Assembly: GCA_963557065.1 (NCBI GenBank)
Contig: CAUWCT010000003.1
Coordinates: 30,264 to 94,263, forward strand
DNA: 64,000 nucleotides
From: UMGS1370 sp963557065
Lineage (GTDB): Bacteria > Bacillota > Clostridia > Lachnospirales > Lachnospiraceae
Reading direction: 5' to 3'
The notes under the pieces are model-generated. The model saw only the letters and a list, made by a program, of their open reading frames with translations. It was not told where the DNA came from and did no database searches. How positions within the stretch are numbered: the stretch's first letter is position 1; each line of letters starts with the position of its first letter. The translations under genes were made by a program, and so were the position numbers. Positions 8,694-17,637 of the stretch are shown here, one piece after another.

Positions 8694-10373
8694 ATGAGCA
8701 TCGAAGCGATTGGAGTGCTATTTCAGTTCATTGGCGGTCTGGGTATGTTCCTGTACGGAATGAATCAGATGGCGGACGGCCTGCAGAAGTCAGCAGGTCA
8801 CAGAATGCAGAAACTGTTGGGGGTTCTGACCTCTAACCGGTTAATGGGAGTGCTGCTGGGCGCCGGCATTACGGCGATTATCCAGAGTTCTTCTGCAACT
8901 ACGGTTATGATTGTAGGATTTGTAAATGCAGGTCTGATGAATCTGACGCAGGCAGTTGGCGTAATTATGGGAGCCAACATCGGAACTACTGTAACCAGCT
9001 GGATTGTATCCATGAGCGAGTGGGGTGAGATGCTGAAACCGGAGTTTTTCGCACCGGTATTGGTGGGCATCGGCGCTGCAGTCATCATGTTTGCAAAGGA
9101 TTCCAAGAAAAAAGAGGCAGGAGAGATTCTGATTGGCTTTGGTCTTTTATTTATCGGACTCAGCTTCATGTCGTCTTCCATTGAACCATATCGGGATTCA
9201 CCGGTATTTGCCAATATTTTTGCTGTTTTAGGGAAAAATCCTCTGCTGGGCATTTTGGCAGGCGCTTTGGTTACGGCGATTATCCAGAGTTCTTCTGCAT
9301 CTGTTGGTATTTTGCAGACTCTGGCTTTGAACGGCGTGGTAAACTGGCAGTCTGCAATCTTTATCACTCTGGGACAGAACATTGGTACCTGTATCACTGC
9401 AATTTTGTCAAGCTTGGGCGCTCACCGCACTGCAAAAAGAGCGGCAGCCATCCATCTTTCTTTTAATGTAGTGGGAGCTATTATTTTCGGAATCCTTATG
9501 ACAGCAGTATTTGCATTTAATCCGGATTTGGCTGCGTCTCCGATCAGCAGTGTGGAGATTTCCATTTTCCATACAGTATTTAATGTAACCAACACGATCA
9601 TTCTGTTCCCATTTGCAGGGGCGCTGGTAAAACTGTCCGGTCTGATGCTTGGCGAGAAGAAAAGTTCCAGCACACAGACAGCTCCGGACGATCAGATGTC
9701 CCGCCATCTGGACAACCGTTTGCTGGAAACCCCATCTCTGGCAATCGAGCAGGTTCAAAACGAGGTAATTTCCATGGGAGAACTGGCTGTCAGAAATCTG
9801 ACTCTGGCTGGAAAGGCGCTGTTAACCGGGGAAGATGAGAGTATCAAAGCAGTATTTGAAAACGAAGTGATGATTAACCGGATGCAGAAGCTGCTGGCCG
9901 GATATCTGGTGGGTATCAGCAATGGTTCCTTAAACGAAGAACAGCATCTGGTGGTCAAAAACCTGTTCTACAGCATCAATGATATTGAGCGCATTGGCGA
10001 TCACTGCGAGAATCTGGCAGAACTGGCAGAGGAAAAGAAAAAGAGTGAACTGGTCTTTTCAGATGAAGCTGCGAGAGAAATGGAAACGTTGATTGAGACA
10101 GTAACCGAATCCGTAAACTGCGCAATCGGCGCAAGAAAGAACCATGATATGACCCTGGTTCGTCAGGCTCTTCGCAAAGAGGAAGAAGTGGACAGCCAGG
10201 AAGAGGATTTAAGAGAAAACCACATGAAACGTCTTTCCGATATGCAGTGTAATTTTGAAAACGGTATTGTATTCTTAGATGCAGTAAGCAATCTGGAGAG
10301 AATCTCCGACCATGCAGTCAATATTGCCGGTTATGTGAAGGAGGAAGCGGCGTGGAACGGATCTATGTCATAG
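8694..10373 (+). CDS. Na/Pi cotransporter family protein with PhoU-like tail
   Basis: 559 residues. Residues 1-320 hold the two repeated membrane halves with the paired ITAIIQSSSATTVM and VTAIIQSSSASVG signatures of NptA/PNaS phosphate transporters. Residues about 350-555 form a soluble helical PhoU-like domain (DIERIGDHCENLAEL and LERISDHAVNIA repeats). It imports phosphate with sodium, and the tail probably couples transport to signalling. The stop overlaps the start of the response regulator by 22 bases, indicating translational coupling. Confidence 0.92.
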   Translation: MSIEAIGVLFQFIGGLGMFLYGMNQMADGLQKSAGHRMQKLLGVLTSNRLMGVLLGAGITAIIQSSSATTVMIVGFVNAGLMNLTQAVGVIMGANIGTTVTSWIVSMSEWGEMLKPEFFAPVLVGIGAAVIMFAKDSKKKEAGEILIGFGLLFIGLSFMSSSIEPYRDSPVFANIFAVLGKNPLLGILAGALVTAIIQSSSASVGILQTLALNGVVNWQSAIFITLGQNIGTCITAILSSLGAHRTAKRAAAIHLSFNVVGAIIFGILMTAVFAFNPDLAASPISSVEISIFHTVFNVTNTIILFPFAGALVKLSGLMLGEKKSSSTQTAPDDQMSRHLDNRLLETPSLAIEQVQNEVISMGELAVRNLTLAGKALLTGEDESIKAVFENEVMINRMQKLLAGYLVGISNGSLNEEQHLVVKNLFYSINDIERIGDHCENLAELAEEKKKSELVFSDEAAREMETLIETVTESVNCAIGARKNHDMTLVRQALRKEEEVDSQEEDLRENHMKRLSDMQCNFENGIVFLDAVSNLERISDHAVNIAGYVKEEAAWNGSMS

Positions 10374-11038
10374 AAGATGATGAAAATATCCGCAACCTGT
10401 TAAAAGTGGCCCTGGAAGGATTCGGCTACGGGGCAGAATGTTTTGAGACAGCAGAAGAGGGCTTAAAACGGATAGAGGAACTTCCGCCGGATCTGGCAAT
10501 CTTTGACTGGATGCTCCCGGGTATGGACGGGGTATCCGCTATCCGGAAAATCCGCAAAAAGGAAGAACTGGCGCATATTCCGGTTATTTTATTGACAGCC
10601 AAAGAGCGGGAAATGGATAAGGTAACAGGGCTGGACAGCGGTGCAGATGATTACATGGTGAAACCATTCGGTGTTCTGGAACTGGCAGCCCGCATCAGAG
10701 GACTTCTGCGCCGCAGTCTTAAACAGGACAACGATCAGGCGGAGATTGGAAAACTGTTGATTAAGCGCGCTGTAAGAGAAGTGTATTTTGACGGCCATCT
10801 GGTGAAACTGACTTTAAAAGAATTTGAACTGTTATGGTATCTGTGCATGAACCGGACCAGGGTGGTCACCAGAGAGGAATTGCTGGATCACGTCTGGGGG
10901 TATGAGTATGCAGGAGAAACCAGGACTCTGGACATGCATGTGAGAACCCTTCGTCAGAAATTGGGAGAAGAAGGGGCCTCCTATGTGACCACTGTGAGAG
11001 GAGTCGGATACCGTCTGGTAGAGCCGAAAGAGGGATAA
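10352..11038 (+). CDS. OmpR/PhoB-family response regulator
   Basis: 228 residues from a GTG start after AAGGAGG inside the transporter's 3' end. The receiver domain has acidic residues at 8-10, the phospho-acceptor Asp near 52 (IFDWMLPGMDG) and the LLTAKE lysine. A winged-helix DNA-binding domain occupies roughly residues 130-225 (TRVVTREELLDHVWGYE, VRGVGYRL). With the kinase downstream it likely senses phosphate status and binds the repeats at 8576. Confidence 0.92.
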   Translation: MERIYVIEDDENIRNLLKVALEGFGYGAECFETAEEGLKRIEELPPDLAIFDWMLPGMDGVSAIRKIRKKEELAHIPVILLTAKEREMDKVTGLDSGADDYMVKPFGVLELAARIRGLLRRSLKQDNDQAEIGKLLIKRAVREVYFDGHLVKLTLKEFELLWYLCMNRTRVVTREELLDHVWGYEYAGETRTLDMHVRTLRQKLGEEGASYVTTVRGVGYRLVEPKEG

Positions 11039-11049
11039 GTGAGACAGTC

Positions 11050-12453
11050 ATGCAAAAGACCATTTTAAGAAAGTTCATAAAAGTTCTGGTGCTGGCTCTT
11101 TTGCTAAACAGCGCTATTTTCTATATAGCATGCAGCACTGTACTGCAGAAAAAATTCACTGAAAATATGCTCTATGAGCTGGAAACCATTGACAGTTTCC
11201 TGGATTATTCCAGAGACTTGGAAACCCAGCTTGCGAAAATGAATCAGGTTTTTGAACAGAATGACAGCCGGATTACCATTGTTGCAAAAGATGGAAAGGT
11301 TTTGTTTGACACAGAAGACCAGAAAGAGACGGATATGGAAAATCATCTGGACAGGCCGGAGATTCAGTCCGCTTTAAAAAAAGGCGCCGGTTTTGCCGAA
11401 AGGCGTTCTGCGACGATGAAGCAGTATATGATTTATACGGCGTATTATTCTGAGCATGGGGATGTGGTTCTGCGCCTGTCTTCCCCTTATTCCGGTCTGA
11501 AAGAATTTCTGCCCATGCTGCTTCCGGCTGCCTGGCTCAGCTTTGCAGCAGCAGTGATTGCGTCCTTTCTGACTACTGAGCATTTTGTTTCTTCTGTTAC
11601 CAGGCCGCTGCGGGAGATTGCCGGCGAAATGGAAAAGCTGAAAGGAAACGGGGAAGAGTTTCATTTTGAACCCTGTGAATACCCGGAAATCAATATCATT
11701 GGAAAAACCACAGAGACCATGAGCAACAATGTGCGGAATTATTTAAAACAGTTAAATCAGCAGCGGGAGATTCGGGAAGAATTTTTCAGCAACGCCTCCC
11801 ATGAACTTAAGACTCCTATTACCTCTATCCAGGGGTATGCCGAACTGCTGGAAAATGGAATTGTGCAGGATGAGGCCATGCGTCAGGATTTTGTCCGGCG
11901 CATCCGGAAAGAGGCAGCCAATATGAGCAGCCTTATTAATGATATTTTGATGATTTCCAGGCTGGAATCCCATAGGGCAGTGCTGCATTATTCCAATGTG
12001 GATCTGGCATCTGTTGCAAGGGAAACAGTGGAAGGGCTTCAGCCGGTTATGGCCGGAAATCAGGTTTATGTCCATCAGGACTGCGACCGGGTTTGCCTGT
12101 GGGCAGATGAAAAGCAGATGCGGGAACTCATCGGCAATCTCATTGGCAATGCGGTTAAATACAATCGTCAGGGCGGACAGGTCTGGATTGTTATAAAAGA
12201 AGATAAGGAAAAAAAGATGGCTGTTATCCAGGTGAAAGACAATGGGTTCGGCATCCCAAAAGAATCCCTTCCCAGGATTTTTGAGCGGTTTTACCGGGTA
12301 GAAAAGGGAAGGAGCAAGCGGGCCGGCGGAACCGGTCTGGGCCTTTCTATTGTCAAACACATTGTCACCTATTACAACGGAACCATTGACGTCAAATCCC
12401 GTCTGGATTACGGCACAACTTTTACCGTACAGCTTCCGGTAACAAATGGATAA
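11050..12453 (+). CDS. Sensor histidine kinase, PhoR-like
   Basis: 467 residues with two membrane segments (about 10-32 and 155-180) bracketing an extracytoplasmic domain, then a HAMP-like linker, a HisKA box with phospho-acceptor His near 251 (ASHELKTPITSIQGYAE), and an HATPase domain with N, G1 and G2 boxes (NLIGNAVKYN, DNGFGIP, GTGLGLSIVKHI). It is 11 bases after the response regulator gene. The cue is inferred from the phosphate transporter partner. Confidence 0.93.
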   Translation: MQKTILRKFIKVLVLALLLNSAIFYIACSTVLQKKFTENMLYELETIDSFLDYSRDLETQLAKMNQVFEQNDSRITIVAKDGKVLFDTEDQKETDMENHLDRPEIQSALKKGAGFAERRSATMKQYMIYTAYYSEHGDVVLRLSSPYSGLKEFLPMLLPAAWLSFAAAVIASFLTTEHFVSSVTRPLREIAGEMEKLKGNGEEFHFEPCEYPEINIIGKTTETMSNNVRNYLKQLNQQREIREEFFSNASHELKTPITSIQGYAELLENGIVQDEAMRQDFVRRIRKEAANMSSLINDILMISRLESHRAVLHYSNVDLASVARETVEGLQPVMAGNQVYVHQDCDRVCLWADEKQMRELIGNLIGNAVKYNRQGGQVWIVIKEDKEKKMAVIQVKDNGFGIPKESLPRIFERFYRVEKGRSKRAGGTGLGLSIVKHIVTYYNGTIDVKSRLDYGTTFTVQLPVTNG

Positions 12454-12493
12454 CAAAAAAGGTATTTTCATTTCGATTTCTCTGTGGTATACT

Positions 12494-12769
12494 TAGCATC
12501 AGTTTACAGGGGCAACACGCCTCAAAGTGGGGTAATTTCCCCATTTTTTGCGTTATCCTCAATCAGCGTACATCCAGTACGCTTCACTCGTCTGCCTTAA
12601 AAATGGGGAAATTCTCTCCACTTGAGGTCGAAAGAGTCAGAAACAGGTCAGATAGTGCGTCTGCAAGGCACTTGAATGAGGTGTACTGGACGTACACCGA
12701 TTGAAAGTAACATAGCAGACACGCTATCTGGACGTTTCTGACCGTATTGCCCCCTGTACACTGATGCTA
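12494..12769. mobile_element. MITE-like palindromic element, about 276 bp
   Basis: Ends are inverted repeats: TAGCATCAGTTTACAGGGG at the left and CCCCCTGTACACTGATGCTA at the right, differing at a couple of positions. Several shorter palindromes lie inside and no gene is present. TAGCATCAGTTTA recurs directly after the right end (12768-12780), which may be a target-site duplication or a by-product of the palindromic end. It separates a -10-like TATACT (12488) from the ribosome site of the next gene. Confidence 0.65.
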
Positions 12770-12817
12770 GCATCAGTTTAGTAACCACCGATTGATAAAG
12801 AGAAAAGGAATGAGAAT

Positions 12818-14443
12818 ATGCTGGATAATAAAGATTATATCAGCCGGCTCAATAGGGCAAGACGGCGGCGCAATCGAAGATTTAATGTTTCCTATATAAT
12901 TATGGGGTTGATTGCAGCAGCCGTTATTGGACTCCTTATTGGAGCCGGTATTTTTTTCATGAAAAAGAAGGAGCCGGCTTCTTTAGACAATCAGGAAGCC
13001 ATTCAGGAAGAACAGATGGCAGAGCCGGAAAGTTCTGCTGAAGAGATCGTTCTTTCACCGGAAGAAGCCGCAGAAAACGAACGGCTGGCTGAGGCAGAGA
13101 AAGTAGTAGACTCTTATAAGAATCTGGGAATTGTTCAGGTATCCGGATATTTAAATATCCGGGAGACTCCGGGGGCAGACGGTAAGATTATCGGCAAACT
13201 GGAAGGAGACAGCGCCTGTGAGATTGTATCTTCAGAAGGAGACTGGTATCAGATTACTTCCGGAGGATTGACTGGTTATATCAGCAATGCGTATGTGCTG
13301 ACCGGAGAAGAGGCCAGAGAAAAAGCGCTGGGACTGGTTAAAAAAATGGCCCTGATTACCGGTGACAGCGTCAATATTCGTCAGGAACCGGTGATTGATC
13401 CGGCCAATGCAATAGGAGCTGCTATTAAAGATGAGCGGTATGTGGTGGAAGAAGAGCTGGATGGATGGGTCAAAATTCCGGAAGGGTATATCTCATCGGA
13501 CTATGTCCAGGTTCAGTATATGCTAAATGAGGCCCAGAAACTGGATCTTCAGGCAATGGCCATTAATCAATACAACAATCTGGTAATTTCCAAAGTGGAT
13601 ACCTATCTGAATGTCCGGGAAGAGCCAAGTCCGGACGGCAAGATTATCGGTAAGATGACCAGTAAGGCGGCCGGCGAGATTCTGGATGATTCTATTGAGG
13701 GATGGTATAAAATCAAGTCAGGCAAGATTACCGGATATATTTCATCCGATCCTCAGTATACGGCAACAGGACAGGAGGCAAAGGACATCGCCACCGGAAC
13801 TGCGACGCTGATGGCGATTGTTAACACAGATATGTTAAATGTCCGGACAGAGCCTTCTACGGATGCGTCTATCTGGACGCAGATTTCTAAGGAAGAGCGG
13901 TATCCGGTTTTAAATCAGTTGGACGGCTGGGTAGAGATCGAGCTGGATGCCGGCGATGAAGAGGGAAGTGTGGACAAGGCGTATGTGTCCACCAGAGACA
14001 ACAATGTAGAAGTGCGTTACGCCCTCAACGAGGCGATTAAGTTCTCCCCATTGGAGGAAGCAGCCAATGCGTCAGCATCTTTGCGCAACCAGATCGTCAA
14101 CTATGCCCTTCAGTTTGTGGGAAATCCCTATGTATGGGGCGGTACCAGTCTGACCAACGGAGTAGACTGTTCCGGATTTACCATGAAGGTATATGAAAAA
14201 TTTGGAGTTTCCCTTCCTCATTATTCCGGCTCACAGGCACAGATGGGAAAGGCGGTAAGTTCCGATGAGATGCGGCCGGCAGACCTGATTTTCTACACAG
14301 ACAGCAAAGGAAAAGTAAATCACGTAGCAATGTATATTGGAAACGGACAGGTTGTTCATGCGGCCAGCAGGCGAAGCGGCATTAAAATTTCCACCTGGAA
14401 TTACCGAAAGCCCAAGACCATCCGCAATATACTGGGTGATTAA
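12818..14443 (+). CDS. SH3-domain NlpC/P60 peptidoglycan hydrolase
   Basis: 541 residues. A basic N-terminus and one membrane segment (about 27-50) anchor the protein outside the cell. Four bacterial SH3 repeats follow, each with a VNIRQEP/LNVREEPS-like core, at about 105-165, 180-235, 260-315 and 325-390. The C-terminal NlpC/P60 domain starts near 420 and holds the catalytic Cys in GVDCSGFTMK (near 451) and His in KVNHVAMYIG. It should cut stem peptides in the wall. The MITE upstream may have changed its promoter. Confidence 0.93.
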   Translation: MLDNKDYISRLNRARRRRNRRFNVSYIIMGLIAAAVIGLLIGAGIFFMKKKEPASLDNQEAIQEEQMAEPESSAEEIVLSPEEAAENERLAEAEKVVDSYKNLGIVQVSGYLNIRETPGADGKIIGKLEGDSACEIVSSEGDWYQITSGGLTGYISNAYVLTGEEAREKALGLVKKMALITGDSVNIRQEPVIDPANAIGAAIKDERYVVEEELDGWVKIPEGYISSDYVQVQYMLNEAQKLDLQAMAINQYNNLVISKVDTYLNVREEPSPDGKIIGKMTSKAAGEILDDSIEGWYKIKSGKITGYISSDPQYTATGQEAKDIATGTATLMAIVNTDMLNVRTEPSTDASIWTQISKEERYPVLNQLDGWVEIELDAGDEEGSVDKAYVSTRDNNVEVRYALNEAIKFSPLEEAANASASLRNQIVNYALQFVGNPYVWGGTSLTNGVDCSGFTMKVYEKFGVSLPHYSGSQAQMGKAVSSDEMRPADLIFYTDSKGKVNHVAMYIGNGQVVHAASRRSGIKISTWNYRKPKTIRNILGD

Positions 14444-14464
14444 GACAAAAAAGGAGGGATTCGT

Positions 14465-15796
14465 GTGAAAAACAATTATCTTGCGCAGTTTTTTGGAAAA
14501 TCCCAGAATTATACGGATATTCCCAATCAGCTTTTTACAGAGTACAATGTTAAAAAAGGTCTTCGCAATGAAGACGGCACCGGTGTGTGCATCGGCCTTA
14601 CCAAAATTTCAGATGTAGTCGGCTATACCCAGGAAAATGGCAAAAAGACGGATGCGCCGGGAGATTTGTATTACAGAGGATACAGCATCCGGGATTTGGT
14701 AGCCAATAAGCGGCCGGCCCATGGCTATGAGGAAGTGTGTTTCCTTTTGCTGTTTGGCTACCTTCCTAAAAAGGAAGAGTTAAACCGCTTCTGTGAAGTG
14801 GTAAAAGAGATGTATGAGCTTCCCTACGAATTTCTGGAGACCAATATTTTAAGGACTCCGGCCAAAAATCTGATGAACAAGATTCAGCATGCGGTGTTGG
14901 CTCTCTACAATTATGATGAGGAACCGGATGACATTGACGAGTATAAGACTCTGATAAAAGGTGTAAACCTGATTGCCAAGATGCCCTCTATTATATGCTA
15001 TGAATATATGAGCAAAGAGCATTACTTTAACCGGAAAAGCCTGGTGCTTCACTACCCTAAAAAGGAATATTCCATTGCGGAGAATTTCCTTTATATGCTT
15101 CGGGAGGACAAGGTGTTTACCAGGCAGGAGGCCAATTTGCTGGATGTGCTTTTAATGCTTCATGCGGATCATGGCGGCGGGAATAATTCCACTTTTACCA
15201 ATGTGGTGATTTCCTCAACAAATACAGATATTTATTCCACGATTTGCGGTTCCATCGGCTCCTTAAAAGGTCCCCGTCATGGCGGAGCCAACTTAAAAGT
15301 ATCTGAGATGATGGATGAAGTTATTGCATTGCTCGGCTATACTACAGACAAAACAGCGGTCAAATCGGTTATCCGAAAAATTACAGGCAAAGAACTTTAC
15401 GATAAGAGTGGTCTGGTTTATGGATTTGGCCATGCAGTTTATACCATTTCCGATCCAAGAGCAGAACTTTTAAGGGGATTTTGCGAGGAAGTGGCAAAAG
15501 AACAGGGAAAGATGAAGGAATTTTATTTCTACCGCCTGTTTGAGGAATGCGTAAAAGAGGTGATTATGGAGGACAAGCACAGAGTCATTCCCACCAATGT
15601 AGATTACTACAGCGGATTTGCTTATGATATGCTGAGAATCCCAAGGGAACTCTATACGCCTCTGTTTGTGACCAGCCGTCTGGTAGGCTGGATAGCCCAC
15701 AATATCGAGAATAAACTTTATGATGGGAAAATTATGCGTCCGGCAACGAAATATGTGGGAGAAAATGTACCATATATACCGGTAGAAGAGCGGTAA
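14465..15796 (+). CDS. gltA: Citrate/2-methylcitrate synthase
   Basis: 443 residues, GTG start after AGGAGG. The fold-defining motifs are present: GLTKISDV near the start, a LHADHGGGNNSTF active-site His block, GSLKGPRHGGAN, and the FGHAVYTISDPRA catalytic region. It condenses oxaloacetate with acetyl-CoA, or propionyl-CoA in related enzymes; sequence does not settle which. In anaerobes it usually feeds glutamate synthesis. The hairpin at 15809 follows it. Confidence 0.9.
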   Translation: MKNNYLAQFFGKSQNYTDIPNQLFTEYNVKKGLRNEDGTGVCIGLTKISDVVGYTQENGKKTDAPGDLYYRGYSIRDLVANKRPAHGYEEVCFLLLFGYLPKKEELNRFCEVVKEMYELPYEFLETNILRTPAKNLMNKIQHAVLALYNYDEEPDDIDEYKTLIKGVNLIAKMPSIICYEYMSKEHYFNRKSLVLHYPKKEYSIAENFLYMLREDKVFTRQEANLLDVLLMLHADHGGGNNSTFTNVVISSTNTDIYSTICGSIGSLKGPRHGGANLKVSEMMDEVIALLGYTTDKTAVKSVIRKITGKELYDKSGLVYGFGHAVYTISDPRAELLRGFCEEVAKEQGKMKEFYFYRLFEECVKEVIMEDKHRVIPTNVDYYSGFAYDMLRIPRELYTPLFVTSRLVGWIAHNIENKLYDGKIMRPATKYVGENVPYIPVEER

Positions 15797-15808
15797 ACAG
15801 ATATAAAA

Positions 15809-15838
15809 GACGCCGGACAGGCAAAATGGTCCGGCGTC
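15809..15838 (+). terminator. Perfect hairpin between gltA and coaE
   Basis: GACGCCGGAC (15809-15818) pairs exactly with GTCCGGCGTC (15829-15838). No T tract follows, so it may be a processing or weak stop signal. Confidence 0.5.
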
Positions 15839-15873
15839 CGGCAATTTACCGGATACATAAAAGGGGGCAGAAA

Positions 15874-16458
15874 ATGAAACGAATCATTGGGATTACCGGC
15901 GGAGTCGGTTCCGGAAAAAGCCGCATCCTGGAATTGTTGGAACAGGAGTTTCGGGCAAAGGTGATTTTAGCGGATGAGGTTGCTCACAGCCTGATGGAGC
16001 CGGGACATTCCGGGTATCAGCAGGTGACAAAAGCATTGGGAACAGACTTTTTAAAACAGGATGGAAGCGTGGATCGAAAGAAATTGTCAGATCTGATTTT
16101 TTCTGACACCAATGCTTTAAAGACCATGAACCGGATTATCCATCCCCTGACCTGGGCTGCCATAAAAGATATGACAGAATCAGCCGGGGAAGAACTGGTG
16201 ATTGTAGAATCCGCCCTTATGGGCAAAGAGCAAAAAAAGGAGTATGGAGAAATCTGGTATATTTTTGTTTCAAAAGAGATAAGGATCAGACGTCTGATGG
16301 AAAGCCGGGGGTATTCCAGAAAGAAATGCCTGGAAATTATTTCCAGGCAGAAAAGCGAAAAGGAATTTCGGGCTATCTGTGACAAAGTGATTGACAACAA
16401 TGGCTCATTTGAAGATACCAAAAGGCAGATAGAGACGATTCTGTGTGCCGGACAATAA
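15874..16458 (+). CDS. coaE: Dephospho-CoA kinase
   Basis: 194 residues from the ATG at 15874 after AGGGGG. The P-loop GITGGVGSGKS starts at residue 5, followed by ILADEVAHSLMEPG and the late RQKSEKEFRAICD region of CoaE. It adds the 3' phosphate in the last step of coenzyme A synthesis. It lies 19 bases before the metallo-hydrolase start and probably shares its transcript. Confidence 0.92.
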   Translation: MKRIIGITGGVGSGKSRILELLEQEFRAKVILADEVAHSLMEPGHSGYQQVTKALGTDFLKQDGSVDRKKLSDLIFSDTNALKTMNRIIHPLTWAAIKDMTESAGEELVIVESALMGKEQKKEYGEIWYIFVSKEIRIRRLMESRGYSRKKCLEIISRQKSEKEFRAICDKVIDNNGSFEDTKRQIETILCAGQ

Positions 16459-16477
16459 AAAGGAATGTATAAAAAAC

Positions 16478-17275
16478 ATGAGATTTGTGAGTATTGCAAG
16501 CGGAAGCAGCGGAAACTGTATTTATGCAGGAACGGAAAACAGCCATATATTAATTGATGCAGGGATCAGCGCCAAACGGATTGAACAGGGATTAAATGAG
16601 ATTGGAATTAAGGGCAGCGAACTGGACGGGATTTTTGTCACCCATGAACACTCCGACCATATCCGAGGTCTGGGAGTGCTGGCAAGAAAGTACCAGAAAC
16701 CGATTTATGGGACAAGGGAAACTCTGAAAGAGATTGAGAACTGTTCTGCTCTGGGAAATTTTGACACCGACCTTTTGACACCGATTCTGCCGGATACGGA
16801 TTTTGAAATGAAAGATCTGAAGATCCATCCCTTCCGGGTAGACCATGATGCGGCCAATCCGGTGGCATACCGGATTCAAAACGACAAAAAGTCAGTAGCA
16901 GTCGCTACAGATATGGGACACTATGACCAGTATATTATTGACAATCTTCAGAATCTGGACGCCCTTCTTTTAGAGTCCAACCATGATGTCAGGATGCTGG
17001 AAACCGGACCGTATCCCTACTATTTAAAGAAACGGATTTTAGGGGATCATGGACATTTATCCAATGAAAACGCAGGCCGTTTGCTGTGCCAGATCCTCCA
17101 TGACGGGTTAAAACACATTTTCCTTGGGCATTTGAGCAAGGAAAATAATTATGAAGAACTGGCTTATGAGACGGTTCGTTTAGAGATCACAGAAGGGGAG
17201 ACTCCTTACAGAGCAGTGGATTTTTCCATCAGCGTGGCAGGAAGAAACCAGATGTCAGAGATAATCTGCATTTAA
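16478..17275 (+). CDS. MBL-fold metallo-hydrolase (YycJ/WalJ-like)
   Basis: 265 residues from the ATG at 16478. The beta-lactamase-fold signature THEHSDH is at about 57-63 with later metal ligands in ATDMGHYD, LESNHD and FLGHLSKENN. Overall order matches the YycJ/WalJ group of putative exonucleases or hydrolases. No WalKR genes are near, so the name is by family only. Confidence 0.85.
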   Translation: MRFVSIASGSSGNCIYAGTENSHILIDAGISAKRIEQGLNEIGIKGSELDGIFVTHEHSDHIRGLGVLARKYQKPIYGTRETLKEIENCSALGNFDTDLLTPILPDTDFEMKDLKIHPFRVDHDAANPVAYRIQNDKKSVAVATDMGHYDQYIIDNLQNLDALLLESNHDVRMLETGPYPYYLKKRILGDHGHLSNENAGRLLCQILHDGLKHIFLGHLSKENNYEELAYETVRLEITEGETPYRAVDFSISVAGRNQMSEIICI

Positions 17276-17286
17276 AAACCAGTTCT

Positions 17287-17316
17287 GCCTGAATCTTCGC
17301 AAGGCTGAACTGTTAC
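17287..17316. repeat. Half copy of the 151-bp palindromic repeat
   Basis: GCCTGAATCTTCGCA followed by GGCTGAACTGTTAC reproduces the right half of the element at 6940-7090, with one base changed. No left half is present. Confidence 0.6.
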
Positions 17317-17341
17317 AAAAAATATAAACAAGGAGAACAAC

Positions 17342-17614
17342 ATGAACAGAGTAATTATTACCGTAGTAGGAAAAGACACAGTAGGGATTATTGCAAAGGT
17401 ATGTGCGTATCTGGCAGAGAATCATGTAAATATTCTGGACATATCTCAGACCATTGTTCAGGAGTTTTTCAACATGATGATGATTGTGGATATGCAGAAT
17501 GCAACAGCCTCTTTTGAAAATGTGGCAGCAGGGCTGGATGCAGTGGGAGAAGAGATGGGCGTTACCATTAAGTGCCAGAGAGAAGAAATTTTCACAAAGA
17601 TGCACAGAATCTAA
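17342..17614 (+). CDS. ACT domain protein (UPF0237 type)
   Basis: A 90-residue single ACT domain (VIITVVGKDTVGIIAKVCAYLAEN start). ACT domains bind small ligands, often amino acids. It sits 23 bases before the UPF0210 gene, a pairing widely conserved in Firmicutes, implying a joint but still unknown role. Ribosome site AAGGAG precedes it. Confidence 0.88.
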   Translation: MNRVIITVVGKDTVGIIAKVCAYLAENHVNILDISQTIVQEFFNMMMIVDMQNATASFENVAAGLDAVGEEMGVTIKCQREEIFTKMHRI

Positions 17615-17637
17615 ATAAGTCGAAAGGTGGAAGACCG

